A stretch of DNA of 64,000 nt from Apodospora peruviana. Its lineage: Eukaryota; Ascomycota; Sordariomycetes; Sordariales; Lasiosphaeriaceae. The notes beneath the pieces were generated by a model, which was not told where the DNA came from, searched no databases, and saw only the letters and a list, made by a program, of their open reading frames with translations. Position numbers and translations under genes: made by a program. Positions within the stretch are counted from its first letter, which is position 1, and each line of letters begins with the position of its first letter. Location: contig JAUEDM010000002.1 in the NCBI GenBank assembly GCA_033439685.1, positions 4,216,001 to 4,280,000 on the forward strand. Reading direction: 5' to 3'. Positions 11,394 through 21,392 of this stretch are shown piece by piece.

Positions 11394-12689
11394 TCACAGG
11401 AATAACAATGTAGCGAGGGACATTGCTTCCATGCCAGTTGAGATTGTTAGCTCCGCATCGGGCGCAAACTTGGGGGAGTGATTCGAGGGCAAATGTTCGA
11501 GGATGTTACCCCCCTTCTTCACAGCCTTGTCCCACTTGTCGGGCTCGGTGCTTCCCAACTTCCAATAGACAAACGGCACGGGCTCGGGACCGGACAAAAG
11601 GGAAAAGTCTTCGACCGGTATGTCCATGGGCGGCACCCAGAATCGGTCGCCAAAGTGTCTGCCGAAACTGTCCTGCAGAGCCTCAGCGAGCGGGGTGTCA
11701 TTCAGGGTCACGGGTGCGCGGGGGGTCCATTGGAACGAGGCTCTGACCAGTCCGGCGTAGATAGCATCGCACTCCGCTCTCGTAATGGATTTGATTGCGT
11801 CGAAGATGCGGTCACGCTTGCTCGCCTCGATTGTCTTGATCTCCAGCCTCATTTCCAAACGATTGGTGAAGAAGTCCCCACGTTGGCCGGCGTGCAGATC
11901 GCGACACACCAGCGAGGAGAACGTCCCACTGCCGATATCCGTTGCCATCATCGCCTGGAACCGGGTCAAGAGGTAGGCGGCCAGGTTGACGGGGTCAGGT
12001 CGTTCAGGAGGGTTCGCTCCGGGCCCGCTGCTCACCAGTGTGATCTCGAGATAGTCAGCAGCAGGAAGCACCGGTCCTGTCCTGACGGCGACCAGGCCGG
12101 CTTTGGACATGCCCACGTGCTGCGCGAGCATGATATCAGGCCTAGGGCAAAGAGGGTAAAGCCCATCGTCAATCATGGCCTGCGCGCCGGTGGGGGTCTC
12201 TTCGTCCGGCTGGAACACGGCAACGACGGTGCCCGACCAGTGTTGAGCTGCCGAACGCAAGAGCTGCAGCGTCGCGAGCACACAAGCGATGTGGACGTCG
12301 TGACCGCATGCGTGCATGACGGGCTGGTCGCGGCCCTCGCGATCCTTCATCCGAGCCTTGCTTGCGTACGGCAGCCCCGTTTGCTCCTCGATTGGCAACG
12401 CGTCCAGCTCTGCCCGCAGCAGGATGGTCTTGCCGTCGCCGTTCCGCATGATGCCCACAACGCCATGCCCGCCGACGGACGTGCTGATTTCGACGGCGCC
12501 GATATCGCGGAGGTGACCGGCGACTGCTTCAGCCGTACGGGACTCAAAGCCTGATAGCTCTGGGTGCTGGTGGATGTCCTTGTACGCCTCGATAAAAGGG
12601 CCAATGTCCGGCTGAAACTCGCGCAGGATCTGCTGGATGCGCTCCAACTTGCCGAAGGCAGAGTTTGTGCGGGCGGCGGGGTCATCCAT
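11394..12689 (-). CDS. M20-family amidohydrolase / metallopeptidase
   Basis: A single-exon frame of 431 residues from the ATG at 12689. The frame stays open upstream to 12875, but that stretch is low-complexity and holds the promoter, so the inner start is chosen. Family landmarks are clear: IHQHPELSGFES near residue 39, metal-binding HACGHD (126-131), FQPDEE with the catalytic Glu pair (about 163-164), and SNHSPKFAPD near the C-terminus. This matches the M20D branch, which cleaves N-acyl or amino-acid conjugates such as hippurate and indole-acetyl amino acids using two zinc or manganese ions. No signal peptide is seen, so it is probably cytosolic. It converges on the CmcJ-family gene with a gap of 140 bases. 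Confidence 0.94.
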   Translation of the reverse strand: MDDPAARTNSAFGKLERIQQILREFQPDIGPFIEAYKDIHQHPELSGFESRTAEAVAGHLRDIGAVEISTSVGGHGVVGIMRNGDGKTILLRAELDALPIEEQTGLPYASKARMKDREGRDQPVMHACGHDVHIACVLATLQLLRSAAQHWSGTVVAVFQPDEETPTGAQAMIDDGLYPLCPRPDIMLAQHVGMSKAGLVAVRTGPVLPAADYLEITLVSSGPGANPPERPDPVNLAAYLLTRFQAMMATDIGSGTFSSLVCRDLHAGQRGDFFTNRLEMRLEIKTIEASKRDRIFDAIKSITRAECDAIYAGLVRASFQWTPRAPVTLNDTPLAEALQDSFGRHFGDRFWVPPMDIPVEDFSLLSGPEPVPFVYWKLGSTEPDKWDKAVKKGGNILEHLPSNHSPKFAPDAELTISTGMEAMSLATLLFL

Positions 12690-13067
12690 AGTCGGCAATA
12701 ACCTGACTGGCGGGAAAAGGCGCTGGTGGTTGCAAGCTCCCAGCGAACCGTGGGTAGGTAATAAAGCAGGTAAGCAGGTTTGAAGTTTGGACGATGAAGG
12801 TGAGGGTGTGGTGGAATGTGGGGTATCCCAGCGCTGCTGGCTGGCGAGGCTCTGGCGATTTGGCTGCCGTCCCAAGGCACTGATGGCTGGAGCCCTATCT
12901 TGTATTTATAGAGGATCCTAAGGCAGCAGTCCGTCCTGGTGGAATGCCGTCGTCGTCACTACCTTATCTTTCCATACTTACCTTACCTAGGAGCCAGCCA
13001 TCTTCGTCACACTTGACACATTGTCACTTTCAAGTCTTTGCATCGTTATTCTCCACTCTTGCCCGTC
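12690..13067. promoter_or_regulatory. Divergent upstream region with TATA-like box
   Basis: Lies between the M20 gene (minus) and a small unknown gene (plus). A TATAAATA on the minus strand at 12903-12910 lies about 215 bases upstream of the M20 ATG. A TACCTAGG-type short motif lies near 12983. Confidence 0.45.
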
Positions 13068-13407
13068 ATGACCGCAAAGGAGCAACCGTGGAGGAAGTTT
13101 GTCAACATCAAGGCCACTGCCCCCGGGTTTGTCTTCACTGAAAAGACAGGTGCCACCACCGTGCGCATGATCCAGGAGCGTGACGACAAGGGCTAAGACT
13201 GTCACATTTGGTAAGGTCGGTACCTATCTCGTCTGATGCTTGGATGCTGACCCCTCTCCTCTAGGTGTATCCGTACAGAGCCTTGTGCGCGGTATATTCC
13301 AGGCGGTACCTACCGGGGCCCATTTCCGAAGCTCCGACTCCGGTCCCGCAGGCTGGTTGTTTGACGAGATGGACGTTGGCAGGGATTGGGTGGATCACGA
13401 TTGGTGA
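13068..13407 (+). CDS. Small unknown protein, two exons
   Basis: I do not recognise it. The ATG at 13068 opens a frame reading MTAKEQPWRKFVNIKATAPG. Taken straight, it stops at 13196 after 42 codons. A second coding-like block at 13265-13407 ends WLFDEMDVGRDWVDHDW. Joining 13068-13179 to 13265-13407 through a GTGACG donor and CTAG acceptor gives 84 residues in phase. Alternatively a stronger GTAAGG donor at 13212 would be used if one G were removed from the GGG near 13190, implying a frameshift. No domain or signal peptide is evident. Confidence 0.45.
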
Positions 13408-14218
13408 ATGCCGGGGTTGGCTTGTTGTCATCAAACATGGAAGTGCTACGGGATGTATCCATATGCCGTAGAAATTATGAAATGCGAAGACGAAAAGACG
13501 TGGACTTGAAAGCCTTTGCATGTTGCGAGCAAGCCACTCCGTGAATCACCAGACCTGTTGAGACCCCGTGCTGTCATTGTGCACAATACACACAGAGCAG
13601 GCATACAGGGTGTGGGCCCTGTCAGAAGCGATGCACACTGGACTTGTTGATGTTTTTATGAGGGTTTTTCCCGTGATTGTCTCCCCCCTCTCTAGCTTTC
13701 TGACGAAGCCAGAGAGCTTTTTTTTATAGTTGTAGATGGTGGCAAGCCGACGCAATCGTAATTGCGCGTCTTTCGGCAACTATACCTCTGCAGGGATTGT
13801 TTTTGTTAGTTCGGTACAGCCAAGCCGCCAGAAGCGGGGAGTGACTTAGGCGGTCTATTACAGTAAAATCCCTAAACTTTTGCCTATTTACCAGCAGAAT
13901 CTAGAATATTTTGTCCACGACAAAGTGAGGGGGACGAAAAGAAACATCAATTATCTATCCAGTCACCACGCCGCTCTATGCAACGCCTGAGCCTGTCAGG
14001 CACTGAATGTGCTAATACTAATAGTAGATCTTTGTGACAAGCTGATTGCAATAGAGGTGGGTTAGGTGCGGTAACCCTAACCCTGGAGGACCCCTATGAG
14101 AAGCGCGTCGGAGACGCGCTCCTTTCTGTCTTTTTCTTCCCTCTTCCTTAGAGTAAAATCTTCGTTCGTAGAGCCAATTGAACAGCTATCACGCCTTGAA
14201 CCGCTGGCCGTGACAATC
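13408..14218. other. Spacer before transposon relic
   Basis: There is no convincing gene. It holds a telomere-like AACCCTAACCCT at 14073-14084 and a GC-rich perfect hairpin at about 14101-14119. Both lie just outside the transposase block and may belong to the element. Its exact end was not located. Confidence 0.5.
14101..14119. repeat. Short perfect inverted repeat (hairpin)
   Basis: An 8-base stem, AGCGCGTC / GACGCGCT, around a GGA loop. It lies about 100 bases beyond the 3' end of the transposase relic. Its role is unknown. Confidence 0.7.
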
Positions 14219-15327
14219 TTACGGTACAGCTTCCCAAGCCTCCCAAATAGCTTCTTTTAACCGTTGTTCAGTTAAAAATTGTATGTCATGACGGCATTCC
14301 ATCCAAGACTTCATCCACGGCCATACATTTTCTATAGGGGGAAGCACTGGGGATTTAGGTGGCCATTTTAACCGTGGAATCCCTCTTCTTTCCAGCTCTC
14401 TTGTGGTCATTCTAGACCTATGGGGTGGAGCGTTGTCTTCTTGAAAAACAAGAGCAGTATATTGCTGACAAAAAGAATGAACCAGCGGAACAATATGGGT
14501 AATATAGTTCCTACTGTCAATTCCCCCGAATTCTTTCTCCCATATAAATCCGGGCCCTTTCGTCTCCCAGCAATACAACTCCAGAACATCCACACCTTCG
14601 GCTTTCTTCTTTTTAAAGGAAAGTCGTCTACCTTCTCCCCGTCCTTCTCAAACACAATAACTCTTTTCTTCCACATAACATCATTAACAGCCCAGGTTTC
14701 ATCAGAAAAAATAACATGCTCCCAATCCTCCGGCCTTGGCCGTTGAGCCAGTTGTTCTATACAAAAAGCAAGCCTCTTTTGTTTGTCCGCTTCTGTAAGA
14801 ACAATTCGTCGAGATCGATATCTCGAAACCTCCCCAAGGTCATGAATAGCCCTAGATATCGCGCATAAACCGTAGCTATTCAAAGGTGGTGGCAGGCGGA
14901 AAGGCAAGTCGACGATAGGGATAAACCGATTTTGATCTTCTTTTAACCACTCCTTCAATCTTTGTTTTCTGGTGTTTTGATTGCTAATTTGCCCTTATGT
15001 ATTGCCCCCTTTTTCTTCGGTGTCAACGGCCCAGTACAAGCGTCCTGAATCTGGCGCATAGTATAGTTAGTCGGTTTTTTCGAAGATTTCTTCGTACGCA
15101 TGGCCAAATCTATGCAGGGCTCGGATTACGACTTTGTCTTCTCTTGATAAGTCAAGGGCTTTTCTTCTTCGTACACGTACTGGAGTTTTTCGTTGTGGTG
15201 TTGTTATTCGTCTTCTTCTTGGGGTTGACGGCGGCGTACTTGGATTCAGGTGGTTGGCAATTGCCAGAGGGTTTGGGTTTCTGTGGCCATCTTGCAGTGG
15301 TGGTTTGATGAACGAGACCGGAATCAA
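14219..15327 (-). pseudogene. Tc1/mariner-type transposase relic
   Basis: Three frame-shifted pieces on the minus strand together spell a Tc1-like transposase. The 15327-15067 piece holds an N-terminal helix-turn-helix region (LSREDKVVIRALHRFGHAYE). The 14958-14570 piece carries the first catalytic aspartate in FSDETW. The 14593-14219 piece carries the second in FQEDNAPPHRSRMT and the third acidic site in SPVLPPIENVWPWMK. Frames break at the AAAAAA run near 15075, again near 14990-15010, and near 14570 where the reading switches within KGP. The element is therefore inactive as sequenced. A cellular host gene is unlikely. Terminal inverted repeats were not found by eye. Confidence 0.9.
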
Positions 15328-15921
15328 AAGAGTTGAAAAGAAGTCTTGAAAAGGTATCTTTACACATAAAATTACTAGAAGGAGAACCTTGTATGTGCTC
15401 GCAGCGCTACGACACCCCCGTTTTAAAGGTTGAAGCCTGGGGAAAGAGTTTTGACACCTTCAAAAGGCTAAAATACAGGTGGGTCGGCGGCCCGGCCACG
15501 GTGGAGCTGTCAGACCCACTACCTAAGCACGTCAAGGTACCTGGCAAGTGCCCACTAGTGCAGCCGCGTTTGCTCCACAGTTGACGTCCGGTTTAAAGTC
15601 AGCAAATTGTCGCTGGCCACTTAAGGAGAGGCCTCTGAGTCGTTTTCTTTTCAGAACTTGGTGATATCCCCTACACATTTCGACCACCAAATTACCTAGT
15701 CCATTTCCAAATACTTCTCTTGCTCGACCCATCTCGCCTCGAACGGTGTTTTGATAAGCCCCCGTCTATAAAATGTCCGCAAATTTCTCCAACGTAGTAG
15801 CCGCGGATTTAATTATTCAAGTAACCACTGCATCTTCTCATAAATGCTTGATCAAGGTCTAGACAACCTGAAGTTCTGGGCCAATGATGAGACATCCCAT
15901 GAGAGCCTTTAGCCATATTCA
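15328..15921. other. Spacer, probable transposon flank
   Basis: No gene seen. The first part probably contains the upstream end of the Tc1-like element and the remainder is the 3' side of the kinase gene. Confidence 0.5.
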
Positions 15922-17047
15922 TCATGAGCTGAGGTTGGGCCTCATCTTATCTATATTTTGACAAAGTTCGGCTGCCGTCGGTCGCGCAGCCGGGTCGAGC
16001 TCTAACATTGCGCGTATGAGTTTGACGAATGCAATAAAAGGACTCGGTGCCTCACGGCCGATGCGTCCCTTCTCAACATCGTCCTGTGCAGTTGCCGCAG
16101 CTGGGTTGAGATACGGGCGGCCGTCCGTGTCACCTTGGCACCAGTAGACCGCCGCATGCTCTACCGTCGCATCCTTGAAGTCAAGCCGGGCTTCCTCGAA
16201 ACGTTTCACCGCCCCAACAGCGTCGCTGCTTACCCAAATCAGCACCTCGAGAAGTATCGCGCCCATGCTCCAGATGTCTTTGGGGCGCGAGACCCGGCCG
16301 TCGATAACATACTCGGGAGCGCTGTATACGGGATCGCCTGTCGAGGCCTTGCGATTGTATAGCTCCTCGGTCGAATCCGCCGGAACGAATCGCGCGGTGC
16401 CGGACCCAAAGTCGCCGAGCTTCCAGTGCACGCGGCCTGCGTCGTCGTGGAAAAGCAGGATATTGGCGGGCTTCAGATCGTGGTGGAACCCAATGCGTCT
16501 CATTGGCGATGGGTGTTGTGCGAGCTCAAGAACACCCGAGTCGTGCACAAACCCGATGGCATCGATGATTCCGTGGATGCGGTCGAGGAGCGCTGACGCA
16601 AACGCGGCGGTGATTTCGTTAGGTGGGGGCTCGGTGCGGAGAAATTGGTGGAGGTCGCCGGCGGCCAGGGGAAAGAGCATGTATGACGCCGCCCCAGCCG
16701 CCCAGCTGGACAGATGATAAACAATGGCATGGTGGGGAGAAGGGATTGCGAGCGCTTCGAGGATGTTGCGTTCATTATCGAAATCATCCCTTCCCTCGCG
16801 GTTGAAGAAGCGTTTGAGAGCGAAGACGCGCGGAGTCGTCTCGGGATTCGAGACTCCCTGGGAATGCACGCCCGGTCAGTACCTACTCGGCCGCCAATTG
16901 GTAGGGACTACGTCGGGGCCATATATCCGCAGGCCGACCTACCCTCTGTCCTAGTATTGCCCGAAAGACCTCCCCCACGGTGCCTGAGCCCAGCAAATCC
17001 GCCTCAGAATCGAAAGTCAGCGGTGTTTCAACCTGGACGAGTGGCAT
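15922..17047 (-). CDS. Serine/threonine protein kinase-like protein
   Basis: Two exons, 17047-16943 and 16857-15922, give 346 residues. Exon 1 supplies the glycine loop LLGSGTVGEVF (residues 18-28). Exon 2 supplies the ATP-binding Lys in FALKRF (Lys50), the catalytic loop FHHDLKPANILL (HHD at 160-162), DFG at 184-186, SAPEYVIDG in the activation segment, DIWSMGAILLEVL and a terminal ARPTA motif. All core catalytic residues are present, so it should be active, although the usual HRD is HHD. No other domain is attached. The ATG at 17047 is chosen because it begins just before the glycine loop and splices in phase. Its target and pathway are unknown. Confidence 0.92.
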
Positions 17048-17567
17048 GTTGACTGGGTGCTTCTTTGCCTTTGCTGACGCGTTTGACGGTACTGAGTCTG
17101 TTGAAGTGAGGTATTCTCAGTGTGGTAGGGTTCTAGGAGAATTGGTGTGCTGTCCGAGATGATGCTGACGGAAAAGGTGTGTGAACCCTGGAGATCGGTC
17201 GTTATTTGGCAGGCTTAGCCACACACACACTCAGTCACCTTGGGAAATGGTGAAACCCAAGCAGATGTTGGGGCGCCCCACCTTGAAGCCCCAACAACAA
17301 GTGAGTGGCAGACGGCCTCCCCCGTCCTGAGCAACAAGTGTTAGTCCGGACACACGGCGGCATGGGCGACTGCCTGCGCTCGATGCAGCCTGGGCACCTG
17401 CCTTCGGGCACCACTCGGTAGCCGGCTGGGCAGTTAAGGCTCTCGGTCGAGTTTGATTTGTATCACCACCCCCATAAGGATGCGGGACTTCTCGCTGCTA
17501 ATCACCAGCCCGGTCATTATTTCTTCGTCCCACCAGTGACGACAGGTAACAACACATAGAGCGAAAA
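17048..17567. promoter_or_regulatory. Divergent upstream region, kinase and CorA-like gene
   Basis: This 520-base gap separates two divergent ATGs (17047 minus, 17568 plus). It includes a short CA run near 17220. No specific binding site is claimed. Confidence 0.5.
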
Positions 17568-19560
17568 ATGGCTGCTAACAGTAACACTGATTTTCCTACT
17601 CGCACCGGTTCTAGTGTTTCCTTCCTCCTATCACCGAATCCCAGGAAACAAAACAGCGATGCAGATGAGCGACACAGGCCACACGGTGAGTAACCTCATC
17701 GCACCTTGACTCTAGTCGTTGTTTTGTTTTCTTCTTTTTTTTTTTTTTTTTCTTTTGGCGTGATCTTGTGTGCTGTGCTGATTGGAGCAACTCAGGCAGG
17801 CCAGACACTGTCAACCGCACCGACAGGGCACGAGAATATGCCGGCTATGTCGCTCAACTTGCGAATCGGGGCCAGGGTAGCCATCTGTACTGTGGATCGC
17901 ATTTTCGTGCTCTTAACAGTGTGCTGCTCAACCGCAGGGCCCCGTCGGCAAACGAACCTGATGTAGAGGAATTCAGCTATGTCGTGGTACGGGATGTCGG
18001 ACCAAGAAGCCAGACTCTCGTGTACAAATCTTCCGCTGGTGGTGCCGAGGCTTTTGCCGGGCTGCCTGATGCTGATGGACGCAAGACGACGCGACTCGTC
18101 TTTGTGCGCGGCTATCCGTCTCCCGACTGGATCTGCAGACTCGGCTCCCATTACCGGCTGGATGTCGAGTTCTTCAGACAGAAGCTCCATTTTCTCGAGG
18201 ATAAGAGCTTGTATGACCTCCCGCAAGTCCCGTCCAATCACCACAACATGTTTCGCCTGCGAGTCCCAGTGGTTTACCAGCGCCAGCGTGCCTTGAAATT
18301 GGCCGAAGTCCGACACCTGAGGCAGGTGGAGCGAAAGATGGTATCGAGGCACCACCATTCGCTGGTCGCCGTGGGGGATTCCATCATCCGTCAGCTCTCA
18401 GTTATTGACGAAACCCATTTCATCTTGGACCAAGAGGTTTCAATATATATGGCTCGAAAGGGTGGAAGAACACAAACCGGTGAGTACAGTGGACTCTACT
18501 CTCGGCCGTCAGATAACTTAATTGACATGATGTTGCTTACTTAGCTATCGTATGGCTGGATACCGGCCGCGATCTTTCCACCACCATATATGATCTCTGG
18601 AGTAGCTTGGGTGGGACGTCCTCTCACACAGAACACAACTGTTTGCCGACAATTCGACACATCCCAGACAAGATTCTGCTGGCAGCATCCCAGGACTCGA
18701 CGGAGCCAGCACCTACCCAAACTGCAGCTCGACCCTCTGCCCCGAAGCTGCCGTATGGACTTTCTAGTCTTCCCCCAAGCATCACCCACCTCCCGCACCA
18801 ATATGGCGTGACGCTACAACCGGAAATGGCAGGGGTCGATCTCACCTACGCACTAAGTGAGCTGTTCTTTTTTGCGGCCAGCAATGAATCTCAGCTGCTC
18901 AACCTCGTCGGTCAGCGCATACAGTATCTGGTCGACCAGCACAAGGGCCAGGAGTCTCTAGCAATGGACGAGCTCAACTATTGCATGCGTCTACTGCAGA
19001 CCGCCGTTGCGAACCTTCAGAATGTATCAGAGTTCCTCGCTGGGACTGCAGCAACAACAGATATTCAGGGATCCACGGCCACCAATGGCTCTGTTGACCT
19101 CGCAGGTCCTGCGTCTCCTACTGGTTTCTCGTCCCCTTCCAAGGCCCACTCGACCGCGGCCAACCCTACAGCGGGAGCGATCAACCACCCACCCCGTACG
19201 CATGAAGCCGCCGCCGAGGCCGCAAGCATGCTGACGCGCGATTTTGAAGCGCTCCTCCGGCGGGCCGAGCAGCTCCTCGGGCAAGCGCGTGACGGAATGG
19301 CCTTTATCTCCAGCCGCGTCATGCTTGAAGAATCACGGCGAGCCATGAGCAAGGCAGACCGACTGGCGCGATTGACCTTGCTGGCCTTCTTTTTTCTCCC
19401 ACTCTCGCTCACGGCATCGCTGTTCGGCATGAACTTTCGCGAGCTCGAGGACCTCAGCATCTGGGTCATGTTTGTCACTCTGGTGCCCGTCACGCTGGTT
19501 GCCGGGGTCATTTGCTTCTGGGACCGCGTCAAGAAGCTCAAGTGGGGAACGGGTGACTGA
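17568..19560 (+). CDS. CorA-like membrane protein
   Basis: Three exons: 17568-17685, 17796-18479, 18545-19560, giving 605 residues in phase. The C-terminal third has the layout of the CorA metal-ion transporter family: a long helical stretch, then a hydrophobic segment ending in the signature LFGMNF (GMN at 562-564), a short loop, and a second segment (VMFVTLVPVTLVAGVICF). The N-terminal 400 residues are soluble, divergent and typical of the fungal CorA-like proteins of unknown ligand, so magnesium transport is possible but not shown. Intron 1 contains a long T tract near 17736-17751. A Ser/Pro/Thr-rich linker lies around residues 430-480. The gene is divergent from the protein kinase. Confidence 0.9.
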
Positions 19561-20383
19561 CGGATTCTTCCACGGCGGTTACGGTGATGATCCTACTAGA
19601 GATTCAAACAGGATGCAGAAGGTGTTTTTGGGGATGACAGCGGGGGCGACTTGTGCGAAGGGTGTAGACCACCAAAGGTGGACAACTTTTTAAATAGAAA
19701 AAAAGGGGGGGGGAGGAGCAAGAGTACCTTAATTATCCTCTATCTACTAGTACTTTATATATGTGCGCCCAAAACTTCTCAGAGCAACGTTCGTCCTCAA
19801 ATCTGCGGGCATTGCAAGCTGTAGGGCTGAGGGAAGGGGCTCGAAGGATGCAATTAAACTCCGAACATCCTAGATTCCTTCAGTTGATGTGATTGAATGT
19901 ATATCGCCGAGTTATAACAAGGTAATAATAATATACGGAATATAAATGGTATAAAGTGTAAAAGCACTGGTAAATAAATAGGGGTATGTTCTGACCATTC
20001 CTTCCTCGGAATACAGCCATGAAGATGTGAGAACCTAAACCTGATTATTTTTTTTTTTTTAAATAATGCCTAGTGTCCAAATTACAGTGCATGAACTACG
20101 CGCTTGCAAGACCAGTCAACCAGGTTGAGTGACGACCATTGTTCCTTGTTTTATATGATGTACTACGATGACGATCATCTTAAACATTGTGGCCTATGTT
20201 AGCAACGGTTCCGAAGCGCGGAGATGTTCTCGCAAGTAATAATAGTCCACCTTCAATGTCTCTTATGCTAATTATACCAGATTCTCTGCGGACTGAGTGA
20301 TATATCTGAATATTGTCCGACGGCCGACGCCCGGAACACCACCGTTCCGCCTCGACCGACGTCCAAAGCATGCGCCGCGCAGT
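19561..20383. other. AT-rich spacer, no gene seen
   Basis: Holds the 3' side of the CorA-like gene, an A/G homopolymer run near 19699-19714 and AT-rich DNA at 19900-20060. It also holds the 3' side of the small minus-strand gene. No coding pattern is seen. Confidence 0.6.
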
Positions 20384-20683
20384 TCAACTTCCGCCCTGAT
20401 CCCCTCCAGAGTCTCCGCTGGAGCTTCCGCCTCCATCCCCTCCCTGTCCAGAGTCTCCACTGGAGCTCCCGCCACCGCCGTCGCCGCCATAGCCCCATCC
20501 CTTCATCGTCCGCCATGTTGAGCCTGAGTTGGGCACTTGGATGCCGACGAGCAGCAGTAGTGGAGGCGTATGGGTTTGCCTGGTACCAGTCCCTTGTTAG
20601 TCCATGGTACATCCTTTTGATATTGGCTATGTCCGAGGTGCTACGAACCTTGTATACCCGAAACTTGTTTTCAGCTTTGACAT
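20384..20683 (-). CDS. Small Gly/Ser/Asp-rich protein, two exons
   Basis: I do not recognise a family. Exon 1 (20683-20649) and exon 2 (20579-20384) join in phase through a GTTCGT donor, a GACTAACA branch-like site and a TACCAG acceptor, giving 76 residues. The N-terminus is basic (MSKLKTSFGYTRQTH), followed by a short hydrophobic LLLLVGIQV. The C-terminal 35 residues are two near-copies of a Gly-rich SSSGDSG block. The repeated block at DNA level (about 20395-20475) suggests an internal duplication. A competing frame across the same DNA is longer but arginine-rich and without a normal codon pattern, so I prefer this model. No signal peptide is certain. Confidence 0.5.
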
Positions 20684-21392
20684 GTGAGTCAAGAGTGAGA
20701 GACTTTCTTGGGTTTGTACGGAAGAAAAGAGGAAAGATGAGATGGAGAGAACTTTCGTCAGGAAGCCCACGCATCCCTATATCTTCATTTCCCGTTGGAG
20801 GCGACAGGTGCATCCTGTGTAACTTGGGCTGCCGGGGAGTGTGGTATTTGCGGCCGCATTCTGGAAGTGGGTGTGTTGGCTGGGAGGTTGGTTCCCGTCA
20901 TCAAGCCGGTGTGTAGCAGAATGTGCTTTTGAGCTTGCTAAAAACGGCCGTTTTGGCAGCATCCAGATTGAAGGGCCTAGATTGCCGAGAGGGTCTGCGG
21001 TGCTGTGAAGACCAGTTTGGAGGCCTGAACGAGCTTCATTTTGCCGGAGCAGGTCTTTATGACGAGCCATAACCCGCTAGAGGCTAATCGTGAGCTTGTG
21101 AGGACCGTCGAAGAGAGTAGGACGTTGGTAAGGTGTAAGTGAAACATTTCGACAGGTCAACTGACATCAGCCGGCAACATCTCGGGTAAACAGTAAAAAT
21201 GCAACCACACCATCACTAAGGTCGTCTCAGAACTAAACCGCAGCCTCGTCACGCGTTTTCGAGATATGTCACCACCAACGACAAGAAAAATTACCATAAT
21301 TCAACCGAGACGGAAAATCTCACCTATCTTATCCACAACACTTCGCTGGCCTCCTTGAAACGCATAGATAATGCACGTCTTTCCATCGCCGT
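20684..21392. other. Intergenic, no gene seen
   Basis: Upstream region of the small Gly/Ser-rich gene and 3' side of the ankyrin gene. A 97-codon minus-strand frame at 21070-20777 was considered and left out for lack of any coding landmark. Confidence 0.5.

Noticed and set aside
14073..14084. Telomere-like AACCCTAACCCT
   Set aside because: Only two units, in the middle of the window beside a transposon relic; too short to claim an interstitial telomere.
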